64,000 nucleotides of DNA, taken from positions 1 to 64,000 of the forward strand of contig JBFWOF010000024.1 of NCBI GenBank assembly GCA_050250665.1, read 5' to 3'. How positions within the stretch are numbered: position 1 is the stretch's first letter; each line of letters begins with the position of its first letter. The stretch comes from JADKFD01 sp050250665. GTDB lineage: Bacteria; Pseudomonadota; Gammaproteobacteria; Xanthomonadales; SZUA-5. The notes beneath the pieces are model-generated. The model was not told the DNA's origin, ran no database searches, and saw only the letters and a program-made list of their open reading frames with translations. Position numbers and translations under genes: made by a program. Positions 9,404-17,526 of the stretch are shown piece by piece.

Positions 9404-9637
9404 TCAGTTGCAGCCGCAGCCGCCGCCAGCGGCGCCGATACGGCCCGAACTGGCTTCCTTGCTGAAGCGCGTGTGCTCCTTCAATGCCGTGCGCATCGGG
9501 TCCGGATCCAGCTGCATGTCCCAACGCGCCAGCCGGCCGCGCTCCCAGGGCTGTACCGGCGTGGTAGCGCAGGCGCCGAGCATGCAGGCCGCGCACAAGC
9601 CCAAAGTCCAACGCCAGATGGGTGCGTTATTGAGCAT
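9404..9637 (-). CDS. DUF4266 small lipoprotein with GGGCGCN tail
   Basis: This is a 77-residue protein with an apparent lipoprotein signal (LGLCAACMLGAC, lipobox ending in Cys) and the conserved WERGRLARWDM segment. It ends GGGCGCN, the trademark tail of DUF4266. The tail's two cysteines in a C-x-C pattern could bind metal or be a redox site, but no function is established. The ATG at 9637 lies inside the end of the TlpA-like gene (11-bp overlap), indicating coupling to it. Longer in-frame starts would lie deeper in that gene and spoil the signal peptide. Confidence 0.88.
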   Translation of the reverse strand: MLNNAPIWRWTLGLCAACMLGACATTPVQPWERGRLARWDMQLDPDPMRTALKEHTRFSKEASSGRIGAAGGGCGCN

Positions 9638-10130
9638 CAGTCGTCTCCAGCAGGGCGTGAATCCGCTCACGCAGAGCGTCCAGTTCTTCCGGCCTGAAAC
9701 CGACGTTGCGCGTGTCAATCACGCCATTGCGGTCGAGCAGATACGACGTCGGCATCGTCGGTGGGGCGTAGGTGGTCGCGATCGTGCCGTCATCGTGAAT
9801 GATGAACAGTCTGATCCGCCGGCGCTCGAGAAAGCGCCTGGCCGAATCCAGGTCTTCGTCGACGTTGACAGCGAGGATTTCAAAATTCTCGGCGCCAATC
9901 TCCGCGCGCAGCGCCTCATACATCGGCAGCGAATGCAGGCAAGGTGCGCACCAGGATGCCCAGAAATCTACCAGAACCACCCTGCCCCGCAGCTGTTCCA
10001 GGCTGATCGGCTCTCCCGTCTGCAGATCCGGTCCGGAAATGGCTGGAGCGGGCTGGCCGACGGTTACCGCCAACACCGGCCCACCGAGTGCCAGCAAGAT
10101 CCATCCAAGCTGTGCGACCTTGCGTGCCAC
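9627..10130 (-). CDS. TlpA-like periplasmic thioredoxin
   Basis: About 167 residues with an N-terminal signal/anchor (VAQLGWILLALGGPVLAV) and a TlpA/ResA-type thioredoxin fold: VVLVDFWASWCAPC with the WCAPC active site, and a cis-proline loop PTMPTSYLLDRNG. Such proteins reduce disulfides in exported proteins or apocytochromes. The GTG at 10130 is preferred because GGGGAG lies eight bases upstream. A TTG at 10136 would leave almost no spacing. It is the first gene of the TlpA-DUF4266-DUF3570-ApbE run and may keep the C-x-C tail of the DUF4266 lipoprotein reduced. That last point is inference. Confidence 0.9.
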   Translation of the reverse strand: MARKVAQLGWILLALGGPVLAVTVGQPAPAISGPDLQTGEPISLEQLRGRVVLVDFWASWCAPCLHSLPMYEALRAEIGAENFEILAVNVDEDLDSARRFLERRRIRLFIIHDDGTIATTYAPPTMPTSYLLDRNGVIDTRNVGFRPEELDALRERIHALLETTDAQ

Positions 10131-10274
10131 GGCCAATCTCCCCAGGACTCACCCCCGTCAACGCTTTATACACCGGCTCGTTTACAATGATGATCAAGTG
10201 CATCGCGATCATCGCTGATCGAACCGCATCAAAGCGCCACGTCAACCATCGCCCTGCCGCACAGGATCCACGCC

Positions 10275-11045
10275 ATGAACGCAATCCAAGTCTTCATCCG
10301 CTGCTTGGGCCTGTTGCTGAGCCTCGCCACCCTCCAGGCACAGGCAGCCATAGTCACCGTGCGCCTCAGCAACAATGTTTTCACGCCCAATGACTTGACC
10401 ATCAATGTCGGCGACACCGTGCGCTTCATCAACGATGCGGGCTTCCACGATGTGCGCGCCGACGATGGCAGCTACGGCAACACGCCGGCCGTGGCTGGCT
10501 GGCAGTTCGATCACACCTACAACAGCGCCGGCGAATTCCGGGTCTATTGCACGGTTCACTCCAGCCCCGGCGCCAACATCAACACCAGCATGAATGCGCG
10601 AATCACGGTGATCGCTGCGCCGACTTTTGCCATCAGCCAGGGGCTCAACGGCACCTGGGTAGACCCGTCGAATCTGGGCCAGGGATTCCTGTTTGACTTC
10701 AGCACCGCCAACAGCTTCATGTTCGGCGCCTGGTTCACCTACGACACCGCGGCCAGCGCGCAGCAGAAGCTGGGGGTAGCCACCTCCCGCTGGTTGACCC
10801 TGCAGGGCAACTATCAGGGCGATACGGTCACGCTGGATGTGTTCGAGACCAGCGGCGGCGTGTTCAATCAGCCAACCACGACCACCACGACCCAGATCGG
10901 CACCGCGACACTCAGATTCACCTCCTGCACCGAGGGCAGCCTGAGCTTTGCGCTGACCCAACCACCGATCAGCGGCACGATTCCGTTGCAGAAGGCACTA
11001 CCGGCCTTCGGCAGCGGCTGTGCAGCGGCGACAGAGCCGGAATAG
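10275..11045 (+). CDS. Secreted cupredoxin-domain protein with C-terminal GQG domain
   Basis: This is a 256-residue exported protein. After a signal peptide (LGLLLSLATLQAQA), residues 25-113 form a plastocyanin/azurin-like cupredoxin. Copper ligand candidates are the His in AGFHDVRADD, then Cys and His in VYCTVHSSPG, and Met in TSMNARITV. Residues 120-256 carry a second domain (GLNGTWVDPSNLGQGFLFDF.. MFGAWFTYD), a motif I recall in other secreted Lysobacterales proteins but with no known function. The gene is divergent from the TlpA cluster across a 144-bp gap. Electron transfer or copper handling in the periplasm is likely. Confidence 0.82.
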   Translation: MNAIQVFIRCLGLLLSLATLQAQAAIVTVRLSNNVFTPNDLTINVGDTVRFINDAGFHDVRADDGSYGNTPAVAGWQFDHTYNSAGEFRVYCTVHSSPGANINTSMNARITVIAAPTFAISQGLNGTWVDPSNLGQGFLFDFSTANSFMFGAWFTYDTAASAQQKLGVATSRWLTLQGNYQGDTVTLDVFETSGGVFNQPTTTTTTQIGTATLRFTSCTEGSLSFALTQPPISGTIPLQKALPAFGSGCAAATEPE

Positions 11046-11135
11046 GCAGGCGCGAGAATCAGCAGGTCGGACGGCGCGTTTCAGCGCACTGTCCGAACTG
11101 CGGGGTAAGACCAGATCTGGCCGATCCGCGCAGCG

Positions 11136-11597
11136 TCAGCTGCCGGCAAGCGTCTTGCACAGCGTATGACCATCGCCATAGTCGATATCGGCAATGCGCC
11201 AGCCGTGTTCGTCCTGCTTCAACCGATAGCCGATTTCCACGGTCTGACCGAAGTTGTCAAAGCGCACCAGCGCAGTGACTTCAGTACCGCTGACCTTGGG
11301 CACGGCGATGTCGAACTGGCTGATCTCGAAATCCTGAGCGTAGTAGAAGGGGTCGAAGTCCAATAGGCCCACTTCATCGGAATCGGGCCGGTTGAGTTCC
11401 TGATCCAGGGCTTGCGCCAATTCGGGGGTGAAGAAACGCGCGCGCTCGGCCGCCGCAGCGGGGTCCAGCAATGGCCCCGCACCGTTGTCGTGCAACTGGT
11501 AGAGCGCGCGCAGCAGATCCTGCGGTGAATCATTCGGTGTCGCTGCGAGCAACGGCAGACTGACCATCATCAGAAATCCCATCCATATCCGGATCAC
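11136..11597 (-). CDS. Exported DUF3828-like protein
   Basis: This 153-residue protein starts at a GTG and has a signal peptide (MGFLMMVSLPLLAA). The mature part, DLLRALYQLHDNGAGPLL.. FFTPELAQALDQEL, then DFDPFYYAQDFEISQFDI and GWRIADIDYG, resembles DUF3828/NTF2-like periplasmic proteins, in which a Leu-rich helix precedes a beta sheet. No catalytic motif is evident. It is flanked by a plus-strand gene on each side and looks monocistronic. The function is unknown. Confidence 0.7.
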   Translation of the reverse strand: MIRIWMGFLMMVSLPLLAATPNDSPQDLLRALYQLHDNGAGPLLDPAAAAERARFFTPELAQALDQELNRPDSDEVGLLDFDPFYYAQDFEISQFDIAVPKVSGTEVTALVRFDNFGQTVEIGYRLKQDEHGWRIADIDYGDGHTLCKTLAGS

Positions 11598-11771
11598 CAG
11601 CGTATCTCGAGGCAGGAATTGAGCGCGGATGCTAGCAGCCTGTTGCTGTTGCCAGCCCCGATTCGATCAGCCCGCGCCCGCAGCCAGACAGACCTTGCCC
11701 GCTGGCCGCCCGGATCACTGGCGATGCTGTTCATGCCGCCATCTGGCGGCATTGATCCCGGAAAACCCTCC

Positions 11772-12047
11772 ATGAAATTGCTGATTGTCTCTGCCTTGAT
11801 GGCTGCCGCACTCGCCAGCGCCCCCGCCCACGCACGCAAGGATTGCGAGGAACTCAAGCGCGAGATCGCGGCCAAGATCGACGCCAAGGGCGTGAAAGCC
11901 TATACGCTGGACATTCTGGCCAGTGCCGACGAAAGCGCCGCCATAACGGTAGGCAACTGCAATGGCGGCACCCAGAAGATCGTCTATCAGCGCGGCGCAA
12001 CTGCACCGGTGGTGGCTGTCAGCGAGACCGCCAAGCCGGCGGACTGA
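11772..12047 (+). CDS. DUF1161 small exported protein
   Basis: This is a 91-residue protein with a signal peptide (MKLLIVSALMAAALASAPAHA). It has the DUF1161 pattern: KDCEELKREIAAKIDAKGV, YTLDIL and a C-terminal GNCNGGTQKIVYQR, with two cysteines that probably form a disulfide. The ATG at 11772 is used because upstream in-frame starts extend into sequence with no family similarity. DUF1161 proteins are small periplasmic proteins of unknown function, some reported among stress-induced genes. It converges with the following minus-strand gene. Confidence 0.85.
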   Translation: MKLLIVSALMAAALASAPAHARKDCEELKREIAAKIDAKGVKAYTLDILASADESAAITVGNCNGGTQKIVYQRGATAPVVAVSETAKPAD

Positions 12048-12055
12048 GTGAGATC

Positions 12056-12760
12056 TCAGGCTGCCAGCGCCTGAATCTGCCGATTGCCGATACGACTGAC
12101 GCCCGAGCCGGCTTTGCCACAAAGGGCGACAACGGCGGTGGCCACGGCGCCGGCGCTGATGGCCCCGTACTGACGCAATGGACCGATCAGCAGCGGATTG
12201 AACCAGGGCGCCAGAGCCTGGGCGATGCCCTCGCCCGGGCGCGGTGGTCCGTTGCGCTGGCCCAGCAGCAGGCCCGGATGCAGGAAATCGACCCGCGCAA
12301 AGCCGAGCGCTGCAATCTGTGCCTCCATCTCGCCCTTCACCCGCAGGTAGAGATTTCGCGAGCTTGCTTGCGCGCCCACGGATGACACCACCAGCGCCTG
12401 AGTGGCGCCCTCGGCACGCGCCAGCTGCGCCAATGTCACCACCAGATCGCGGTCGACGGCCGCGAACGCGGATGCCGACCCGGCCTGACGCAAGGTCGTG
12501 CCCAGCGTCGAAACGAAGACCTGCAGCCGCGCATCGGCGCCCCGCAACTGCGCAGTCAGTTCTGCCAGGCCGTCGGCGTTGCCGAACTCGGCCTGAATCT
12601 GCTGCAGATTCGGATGTTTCAGCGCCAGCGGACGACGCACCAGGGCAAATACGCGAAAACCCTCGGTTGCCGCCCGCTTCAACAGCTCAGGCAGTGCCAG
12701 GCCGCCCACCAAGCCGCTGGCGCCCGCGAACAGCACATCTCTTGCTGATTGGTCTTTCAT
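12056..12760 (-). CDS. NAD(P)-binding Rossmann oxidoreductase (HTATIP2/YbjT-like)
   Basis: About 234 residues of an atypical short-chain dehydrogenase. It has the N-terminal nucleotide-binding GASGLVGGLALPELL, RRPLALKHPNLQQIQAEFG, VSTLGTTLRQAGS and VVSSVGAQASSRNLYLRVKGEME, then an LHPGLLLGQR segment. This is the layout of the NAD(P)-binding 'oxidoreductase' group related to HTATIP2/TIP30. The canonical YxxxK is replaced by a YLRVKGEME helix, as in that subgroup. The ATG at 12760 is chosen as the residue just ahead of the Rossmann strand. The substrate is unknown. Confidence 0.85.
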   Translation of the reverse strand: MKDQSARDVLFAGASGLVGGLALPELLKRAATEGFRVFALVRRPLALKHPNLQQIQAEFGNADGLAELTAQLRGADARLQVFVSTLGTTLRQAGSASAFAAVDRDLVVTLAQLARAEGATQALVVSSVGAQASSRNLYLRVKGEMEAQIAALGFARVDFLHPGLLLGQRNGPPRPGEGIAQALAPWFNPLLIGPLRQYGAISAGAVATAVVALCGKAGSGVSRIGNRQIQALAA

Positions 12761-12888
12761 GATCGGCAGTGTACCTTGGGAACGGTCAGCGCACGGCCAC
12801 GATGGCCGGCACAAAGGATTGCCACTGACGCTGGCTTCAGGACGTATGATGACACCCAGGTCCATGAGTGAATCGACGATCACCGGCG

Positions 12889-14217
12889 ATGAGCGCTACA
12901 CCACTGGACGACGAAGAAACGCCGCTGTTATGGGCCGATGACGAGGTCGGCGCGCCGGAGCAGTTCTGGCGCGTACTGATTGTCGACGACGAGCCGGCGG
13001 TGCACGAGGTCAGCTCGCTGGTGTTGAACAGCCTGCGTTTCCGCGACCGCCGCCTCAGCTTTCTCAATGCCTACGATGGCGCCCAGGCACGGCGCTTGCT
13101 GGCCGACTATCCGGACATCGCCGTCATCCTGCTGGATGTGGTCATGGAAACCGACGATGCCGGGCTGCGTCTGGTGCGTCATATCCGTGAGGAACTGGGA
13201 AACGACCTGGTCAGGATCATCCTGCGCACCGGCCAGGCTGGTCTGGCGCCCGAACGTCTGGTCATCCTCGACTACGACATCAACGACTACAAGGAAAAGA
13301 CCGACCTCACCGCGCAGAAACTGTCCACCGCGGTCGTCGCCGCATTGCGCGGCTATCTGGCGCTGACCGAACTGGCCGAACTCAATCGCGTGCTTGAAGA
13401 CAAGGTGGCCCAGCGCACCCAGGAACTGGTTCAGGCCAATGCCCGGCTGCAGCAATCACTGAATGCGCTGGAACAGGGCGAGCGCGCCGGACGCCAGGTC
13501 CAGTTCAAGCTGCTGCCCAAGCCCGCCTGGACGCACGCGGGCTTCCATTTTTCGCATCTGCTGATGCCCTCGGAGTTCATGAGTGGCGATTTTGTCGACT
13601 ATTTCGCCATCGACGATGACCAGATCGGCTTCTACATCGCCGACGTCTCTGGTCATGGCGTGGCCTCGGCCTTCGTCACCGTTTATCTGAAGCGCTTCAT
13701 TGCCACGGCGCTGGACGGCGTGGGTCAAGGGCTACCGAGCCCGATCACGAATCCGGCGCTGCTGCTCAGTCAGCTCAATAGCGAGTTGCTGCGAGACCGC
13801 ATCGGCAAGCACATTGCCATCTTCTACGGCGTGATCGACACTCGACTGCAGACCCTGCACTACGCCAACGCCGGGGCTACACCCTTTCCCCTGCTCGCGG
13901 ATGCCAGCGGCTGTCGCTATCTGCAAGCGCGCAGCACGCCGGCTGGCATGCTGGCGGGGTCGGAGTATCACAACCAGACGCTGGCATTGAGCCCGCCCAT
14001 GTGCCTGCTGCTGTGTTCCGACGGCGTGCTGGAGATTCTTCCGGAGCATTCCACCGAGCAGCGCTGCGAGCGGTTGCGCCAGGTGCTGACCCCGCAGATC
14101 GACAATCTCGAACAGATCCGGGCGCAACTGGGACTCAATCCCGAAGATCCGCACCCGGACGATGTCGCCCTGCTGCTGATTCGCTGGGACACCCGCAGCG
14201 GCGATTCTTCCGGCTGA
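12889..14217 (+). CDS. Response regulator with PP2C/SpoIIE-type serine phosphatase
   Basis: About 442 residues. A receiver domain (about 20-150) has acidic residues in VLIVDDEPAVHE, phosphoacceptor Asp in VILLDVVME and the lysine in NDYKEK. A coiled-coil linker follows (about 155-205, TELAELNRVLEDKVAQRTQE..). The output is an RsbU/SpoIIE PP2C domain (SGDFVDYF, ADVSGHGVASA, LLCSDGVLEI, DDVALLLIRW), with the metal-binding aspartates present. This architecture dephosphorylates an anti-anti-sigma (STAS) protein when the receiver is phosphorylated. The next gene encodes such a STAS protein and overlaps by one base, so the two form a partner-switching pair. A GTG at 12868 is an alternative start. 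Confidence 0.93.
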   Translation: MSATPLDDEETPLLWADDEVGAPEQFWRVLIVDDEPAVHEVSSLVLNSLRFRDRRLSFLNAYDGAQARRLLADYPDIAVILLDVVMETDDAGLRLVRHIREELGNDLVRIILRTGQAGLAPERLVILDYDINDYKEKTDLTAQKLSTAVVAALRGYLALTELAELNRVLEDKVAQRTQELVQANARLQQSLNALEQGERAGRQVQFKLLPKPAWTHAGFHFSHLLMPSEFMSGDFVDYFAIDDDQIGFYIADVSGHGVASAFVTVYLKRFIATALDGVGQGLPSPITNPALLLSQLNSELLRDRIGKHIAIFYGVIDTRLQTLHYANAGATPFPLLADASGCRYLQARSTPAGMLAGSEYHNQTLALSPPMCLLLCSDGVLEILPEHSTEQRCERLRQVLTPQIDNLEQIRAQLGLNPEDPHPDDVALLLIRWDTRSGDSSG

Positions 14218-14702
14218 TGGACGTCATCATTGCCGAAGCGCAAAGCGCTGGAATCCATTTTCTCAAGCTCGGTGGCGAGTTGCGACACGACAACGCCGCA
14301 CCGCTGGAACGGTTGATCGAGAACTGGTTCTCAGCCGACCCTGTGACCGTCAAGGCCGCCGTCATCGACCTCAACGAGCTCCGCTTCATGGACAGTACCG
14401 TGATCGGACTGCTGGCCGTCATCGTCCGCGAACTGGCCGAACGCGGGCTGCCCATGGCCACGGTGTTCTCGACCCAGCCCGAGATCAACCAGCTGCTGCA
14501 CAGCCTGCGTCTGGACGAAGCCGTCACCCTGGTCGAAGCCGGCAGCGAAGCGGGAAGCCAGCTGTCGCCCGCTGCGGTCCGGGATCAGCCTGGACAGGTC
14601 TCAGCCGCCAGCATCCTGCGCGCACACGAGCAGCTGATCGAGTTGAACGAGGCCAATCGCGCCGCTTTTCAGCCAGTCGTGGATCTGTTGCGGCAGGGGT
14701 GA
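14217..14702 (+). CDS. STAS-domain anti-sigma factor antagonist
   Basis: This 161-residue protein has an N-terminal STAS fold (about 1-105: MDVIIAEAQSAGIHFLKLGG, VIDLNELRFMDSTVIGLLAV). The conserved DST at the phosphorylation site is where a cognate kinase would modify it and the PP2C protein would reverse this. A helical C-terminal tail (SAASILRAHEQLIELNEANR) is extra to the core. The ATG overlaps the stop of the phosphatase gene (TGATG), implying translational coupling. The missing partner, an HPK/RsbW-like kinase or anti-sigma factor, is not in this window. Confidence 0.88.
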   Translation: MDVIIAEAQSAGIHFLKLGGELRHDNAAPLERLIENWFSADPVTVKAAVIDLNELRFMDSTVIGLLAVIVRELAERGLPMATVFSTQPEINQLLHSLRLDEAVTLVEAGSEAGSQLSPAAVRDQPGQVSAASILRAHEQLIELNEANRAAFQPVVDLLRQG

Positions 14703-14908
14703 GGCGTAGGTGCGAGACCGTATGACGCTATCGGATCATTTCGTCGTGCGGAACCTGAAGGACTTCATCGAGGCACCCGGGGCCGGGGCCGAGGGATCTG
14801 CCTCGCGTCGCGTTCAAAACATGCGTCCAGGCTGGGCACCTGCCCCCTGCCCCAGGGACGCGCGTGCGAACCGTCTCATGATGAGGCAGGACCCGGCGGT
14901 AACCGCTC

Positions 14909-17383
14909 CTACGCCTCTTCCACCGCCTCGAAGTCGATCTCGTCCAGCCGCGAGGGTTCGCCGAACAGATGTCCCTGGACATAATCGACCTTGGCGGCGC
15001 GCAGCCAGGTCAGGGCCTTGGGCGAATCGACGCGTTCAGCGATGACCTTGAGCTTGAGCGTGTGCGCCATCTGCGTAAGTGACAGGGCCATGGCCCGATC
15101 AACCTCACTGCCCTGCTTCTCGGCGACGAACTCGCCGCTGACCTTGACCAGGTCCACCGGCAGCCACTTGAGGTGCGACAGCGAATTGTTGCCGGCGCCG
15201 AAATCGTCCAGCGCGAAACGGCAACCCAGCTTCTTCAGCTGGGTGATGAAGCGGCGTGCTGCGTGCAGCTGGAAGATCTCACCGGTTTCGGAGATCTCGA
15301 AGATGAAGCGGTCCGGGCGCACGCGGTGGCTGGCGAAGGTGTTCTCGATATGCACCAGTGCCTCGGCATCCTGCAAGGTCTGGTTGGACAGATTGATCGA
15401 GAAACCGACCCTGGAATCGTCGCTGAGGCGCGTGGCCATGCGCACGGCGCGCGCCACCACCCACAGATCGATCTTGGGCATCAGATTGGCACGCTCAGCC
15501 AGCGGCACGAAAACGCTGGGACTGACCCATTGCCCATCGCGATTGACCATGCGAATCAGGATCTCGTAGATCTGCTCGCCGGTATTGACTCGCGGCGTGC
15601 CGGTCTTGCCGCCGGCCGGCAGGCATTCGATGGGAATGATCGGATGCCCGAGCAGGATGATCCGGTCCTCGCCCATGGCTTCGCGGATGCGTTGGGCCCA
15701 ACCCGCTTCGAGTTCGCGCGCGGCGCGCGAATCACTTTCAACAACGAAGATCTGGGTCTGGTTCTGGCCCCTTCGCTTGGCCTGGGCGCAGGCCTGGCGG
15801 GCATTTTCCAGCACATATTCAGCGGAGGGCGAGTCCTTGCTGACGATGGCGACGCCCACCGACACGGTCACACCCAGCGCGCGCCCGGCATGATCGGTGT
15901 AGCGCGCTTCACGCAGCATTTCACGCAGGCTGTCAGCCAGCGTGTAGATATGTTCCAGCTGCACATCTTCCAGTCGCAGCGCGAACTGATCGTGCTCCAG
16001 CCGTGCCAGACCATCGTGATCGCGCAGGCGCGCCTGCAAGCGCTGGCCGATGTCGACCAGCAACTGCTGACCGGCAATTTCACCTGCATTTTCAAGCACC
16101 TGCGTGTAGCGATCGACGTCGATGAAGAGGATCGCGCCATAGCCGCCAGCCTTGCGTCGGTCCACCGACTGCGCCAGCTCGGCCAGGAACTGACGCCGGT
16201 TGGCCAGGCCGGTCAGGACATCATGATCGATCTCCCAGCGCACCCTTTCCACGCTCTTGCGCTCGGAGATGTCGCGAAACACCACCACTGAACCTTCGGT
16301 CTCGCCGGCCACCAGCATCGGCACCAGACTGCATTCCACCGGCAGCATGCGGCCATCGGCGGTGGCAAAAACCGTCTCCACCCGCACCGAGACATCGGCG
16401 CGCTCCACCGCCAGGCGCAACTGACCACCATCCTTGCCGACCAGCTCGGACTCGTCGTTGCACCCCAGCAATCGACAGGCCGTAGGATTGGCAAAGGTCA
16501 CCACACCGGCCTCGTCCAGGCCGTAGACGCCGTCCCCCACCGAACGCAGGATGCCGTCCAGGCGCCGCCGCTCGCTGTCCGTATTGCGCCGATCGTAGAC
16601 CGAGCGGGCCAGCGCCTTGATCCGCGCCAGCGTCAGCGACACCACCTCGTTCTTGAACATGCATTCGACGGCACCGGCATCCAGGCATTTCTGGATCAGT
16701 TCATCGCCATAGGTGGCAGTGATCATGGCCACCAGCGCGCCCTCGGTGGCCGGATCTGCGCGCAACTTGCGTACCAGTTCGTCGCCAGTGCCATCGGGCA
16801 GGTAATAGTCGACCACGATCAGATCGTATCGCCCGGCGCGAGCGCGGGCGAAACCCTCGGCAATGCTCTCGGCCAGATCGACCTGCATGCCCTGTTGGGT
16901 CAGCAACTGGTGGTAGGTCCGGCGCACGCTGACCGAGTCATCGACCAGCAGCAGGCGCATCGGACTCTGCGGCGTCACCCGTTCGGGGGGCGTGCTGAAC
17001 AGCAGATTCGGCGACAGTTCGCTGATGGCACCCGGCACCTGCCAGAACTGCGACCACAGCAGGCGCATCGAGCCGCCACGGCGCTCCAGCCAGGAATCCA
17101 GCCTGGGCAGGGGCGCATGGCTGAGGATCAACAGCGGCAAGATGCTGCCAGGCAGCTCGCGCACTATCTTCAGCAGCGCCTGGCACTCGGCCGGTTCACG
17201 CTCGGGTATGCCGATGACCAGCAGCGCCGGTAGCCGCGAAGCCACCACCCGCTGGCGCATCTCGTCGACGGCATCACCAAAGCGCTCGAAATGACAGGCG
17301 ATACCGACGCCGGCCGACTCCAAGGTGCGCTCCAGCAAATTGCATAACGTCGCCGAGCGTTCGACGACCAGGATCTCGGGCAT
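14909..17383 (-). CDS. REC-REC-PAS-degenerate GGDEF-EAL c-di-GMP phosphodiesterase
   Basis: An 824-residue soluble protein: a degenerate receiver-like domain (1-125), a true receiver (141-262; D148/D149, phosphoacceptor D192, K244), PAS (about 272-378), a GGDEF-fold domain (380-555) and EAL (570-824). The GGDEF site is lost: the motif position reads LEHDQF at 462-467, so cyclase activity is unlikely. The EAL catalytic set survives: E607 (as EIL), N664, E696, D726/D727, K747, E783 and Q803. The protein is therefore best read as a phosphorylation-controlled c-di-GMP phosphodiesterase. It is convergent with the STAS gene, and its start is 144 bp from the divergent gene at 17527. Confidence 0.92.
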   Translation of the reverse strand: MPEILVVERSATLCNLLERTLESAGVGIACHFERFGDAVDEMRQRVVASRLPALLVIGIPEREPAECQALLKIVRELPGSILPLLILSHAPLPRLDSWLERRGGSMRLLWSQFWQVPGAISELSPNLLFSTPPERVTPQSPMRLLLVDDSVSVRRTYHQLLTQQGMQVDLAESIAEGFARARAGRYDLIVVDYYLPDGTGDELVRKLRADPATEGALVAMITATYGDELIQKCLDAGAVECMFKNEVVSLTLARIKALARSVYDRRNTDSERRRLDGILRSVGDGVYGLDEAGVVTFANPTACRLLGCNDESELVGKDGGQLRLAVERADVSVRVETVFATADGRMLPVECSLVPMLVAGETEGSVVVFRDISERKSVERVRWEIDHDVLTGLANRRQFLAELAQSVDRRKAGGYGAILFIDVDRYTQVLENAGEIAGQQLLVDIGQRLQARLRDHDGLARLEHDQFALRLEDVQLEHIYTLADSLREMLREARYTDHAGRALGVTVSVGVAIVSKDSPSAEYVLENARQACAQAKRRGQNQTQIFVVESDSRAARELEAGWAQRIREAMGEDRIILLGHPIIPIECLPAGGKTGTPRVNTGEQIYEILIRMVNRDGQWVSPSVFVPLAERANLMPKIDLWVVARAVRMATRLSDDSRVGFSINLSNQTLQDAEALVHIENTFASHRVRPDRFIFEISETGEIFQLHAARRFITQLKKLGCRFALDDFGAGNNSLSHLKWLPVDLVKVSGEFVAEKQGSEVDRAMALSLTQMAHTLKLKVIAERVDSPKALTWLRAAKVDYVQGHLFGEPSRLDEIDFEAVEEA

Positions 17384-17526
17384 GTGACGGCATCAGGAAG
17401 CGCATTCAGGAAGCTGCAATGTTGCAACAGTACGAACGGAATGAACAGGCCGACGAGCGGCGCTGAAACGACTTTGTCACAGCTGTCGGGAATTCTTCGC
17501 GGCTTCCGCAAACACTGGAAGATTCC

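Noticed and set aside
14909..17383. Active diguanylate cyclase
   Set aside because: The GGDEF site reads EHDQF, so synthesis is not expected.
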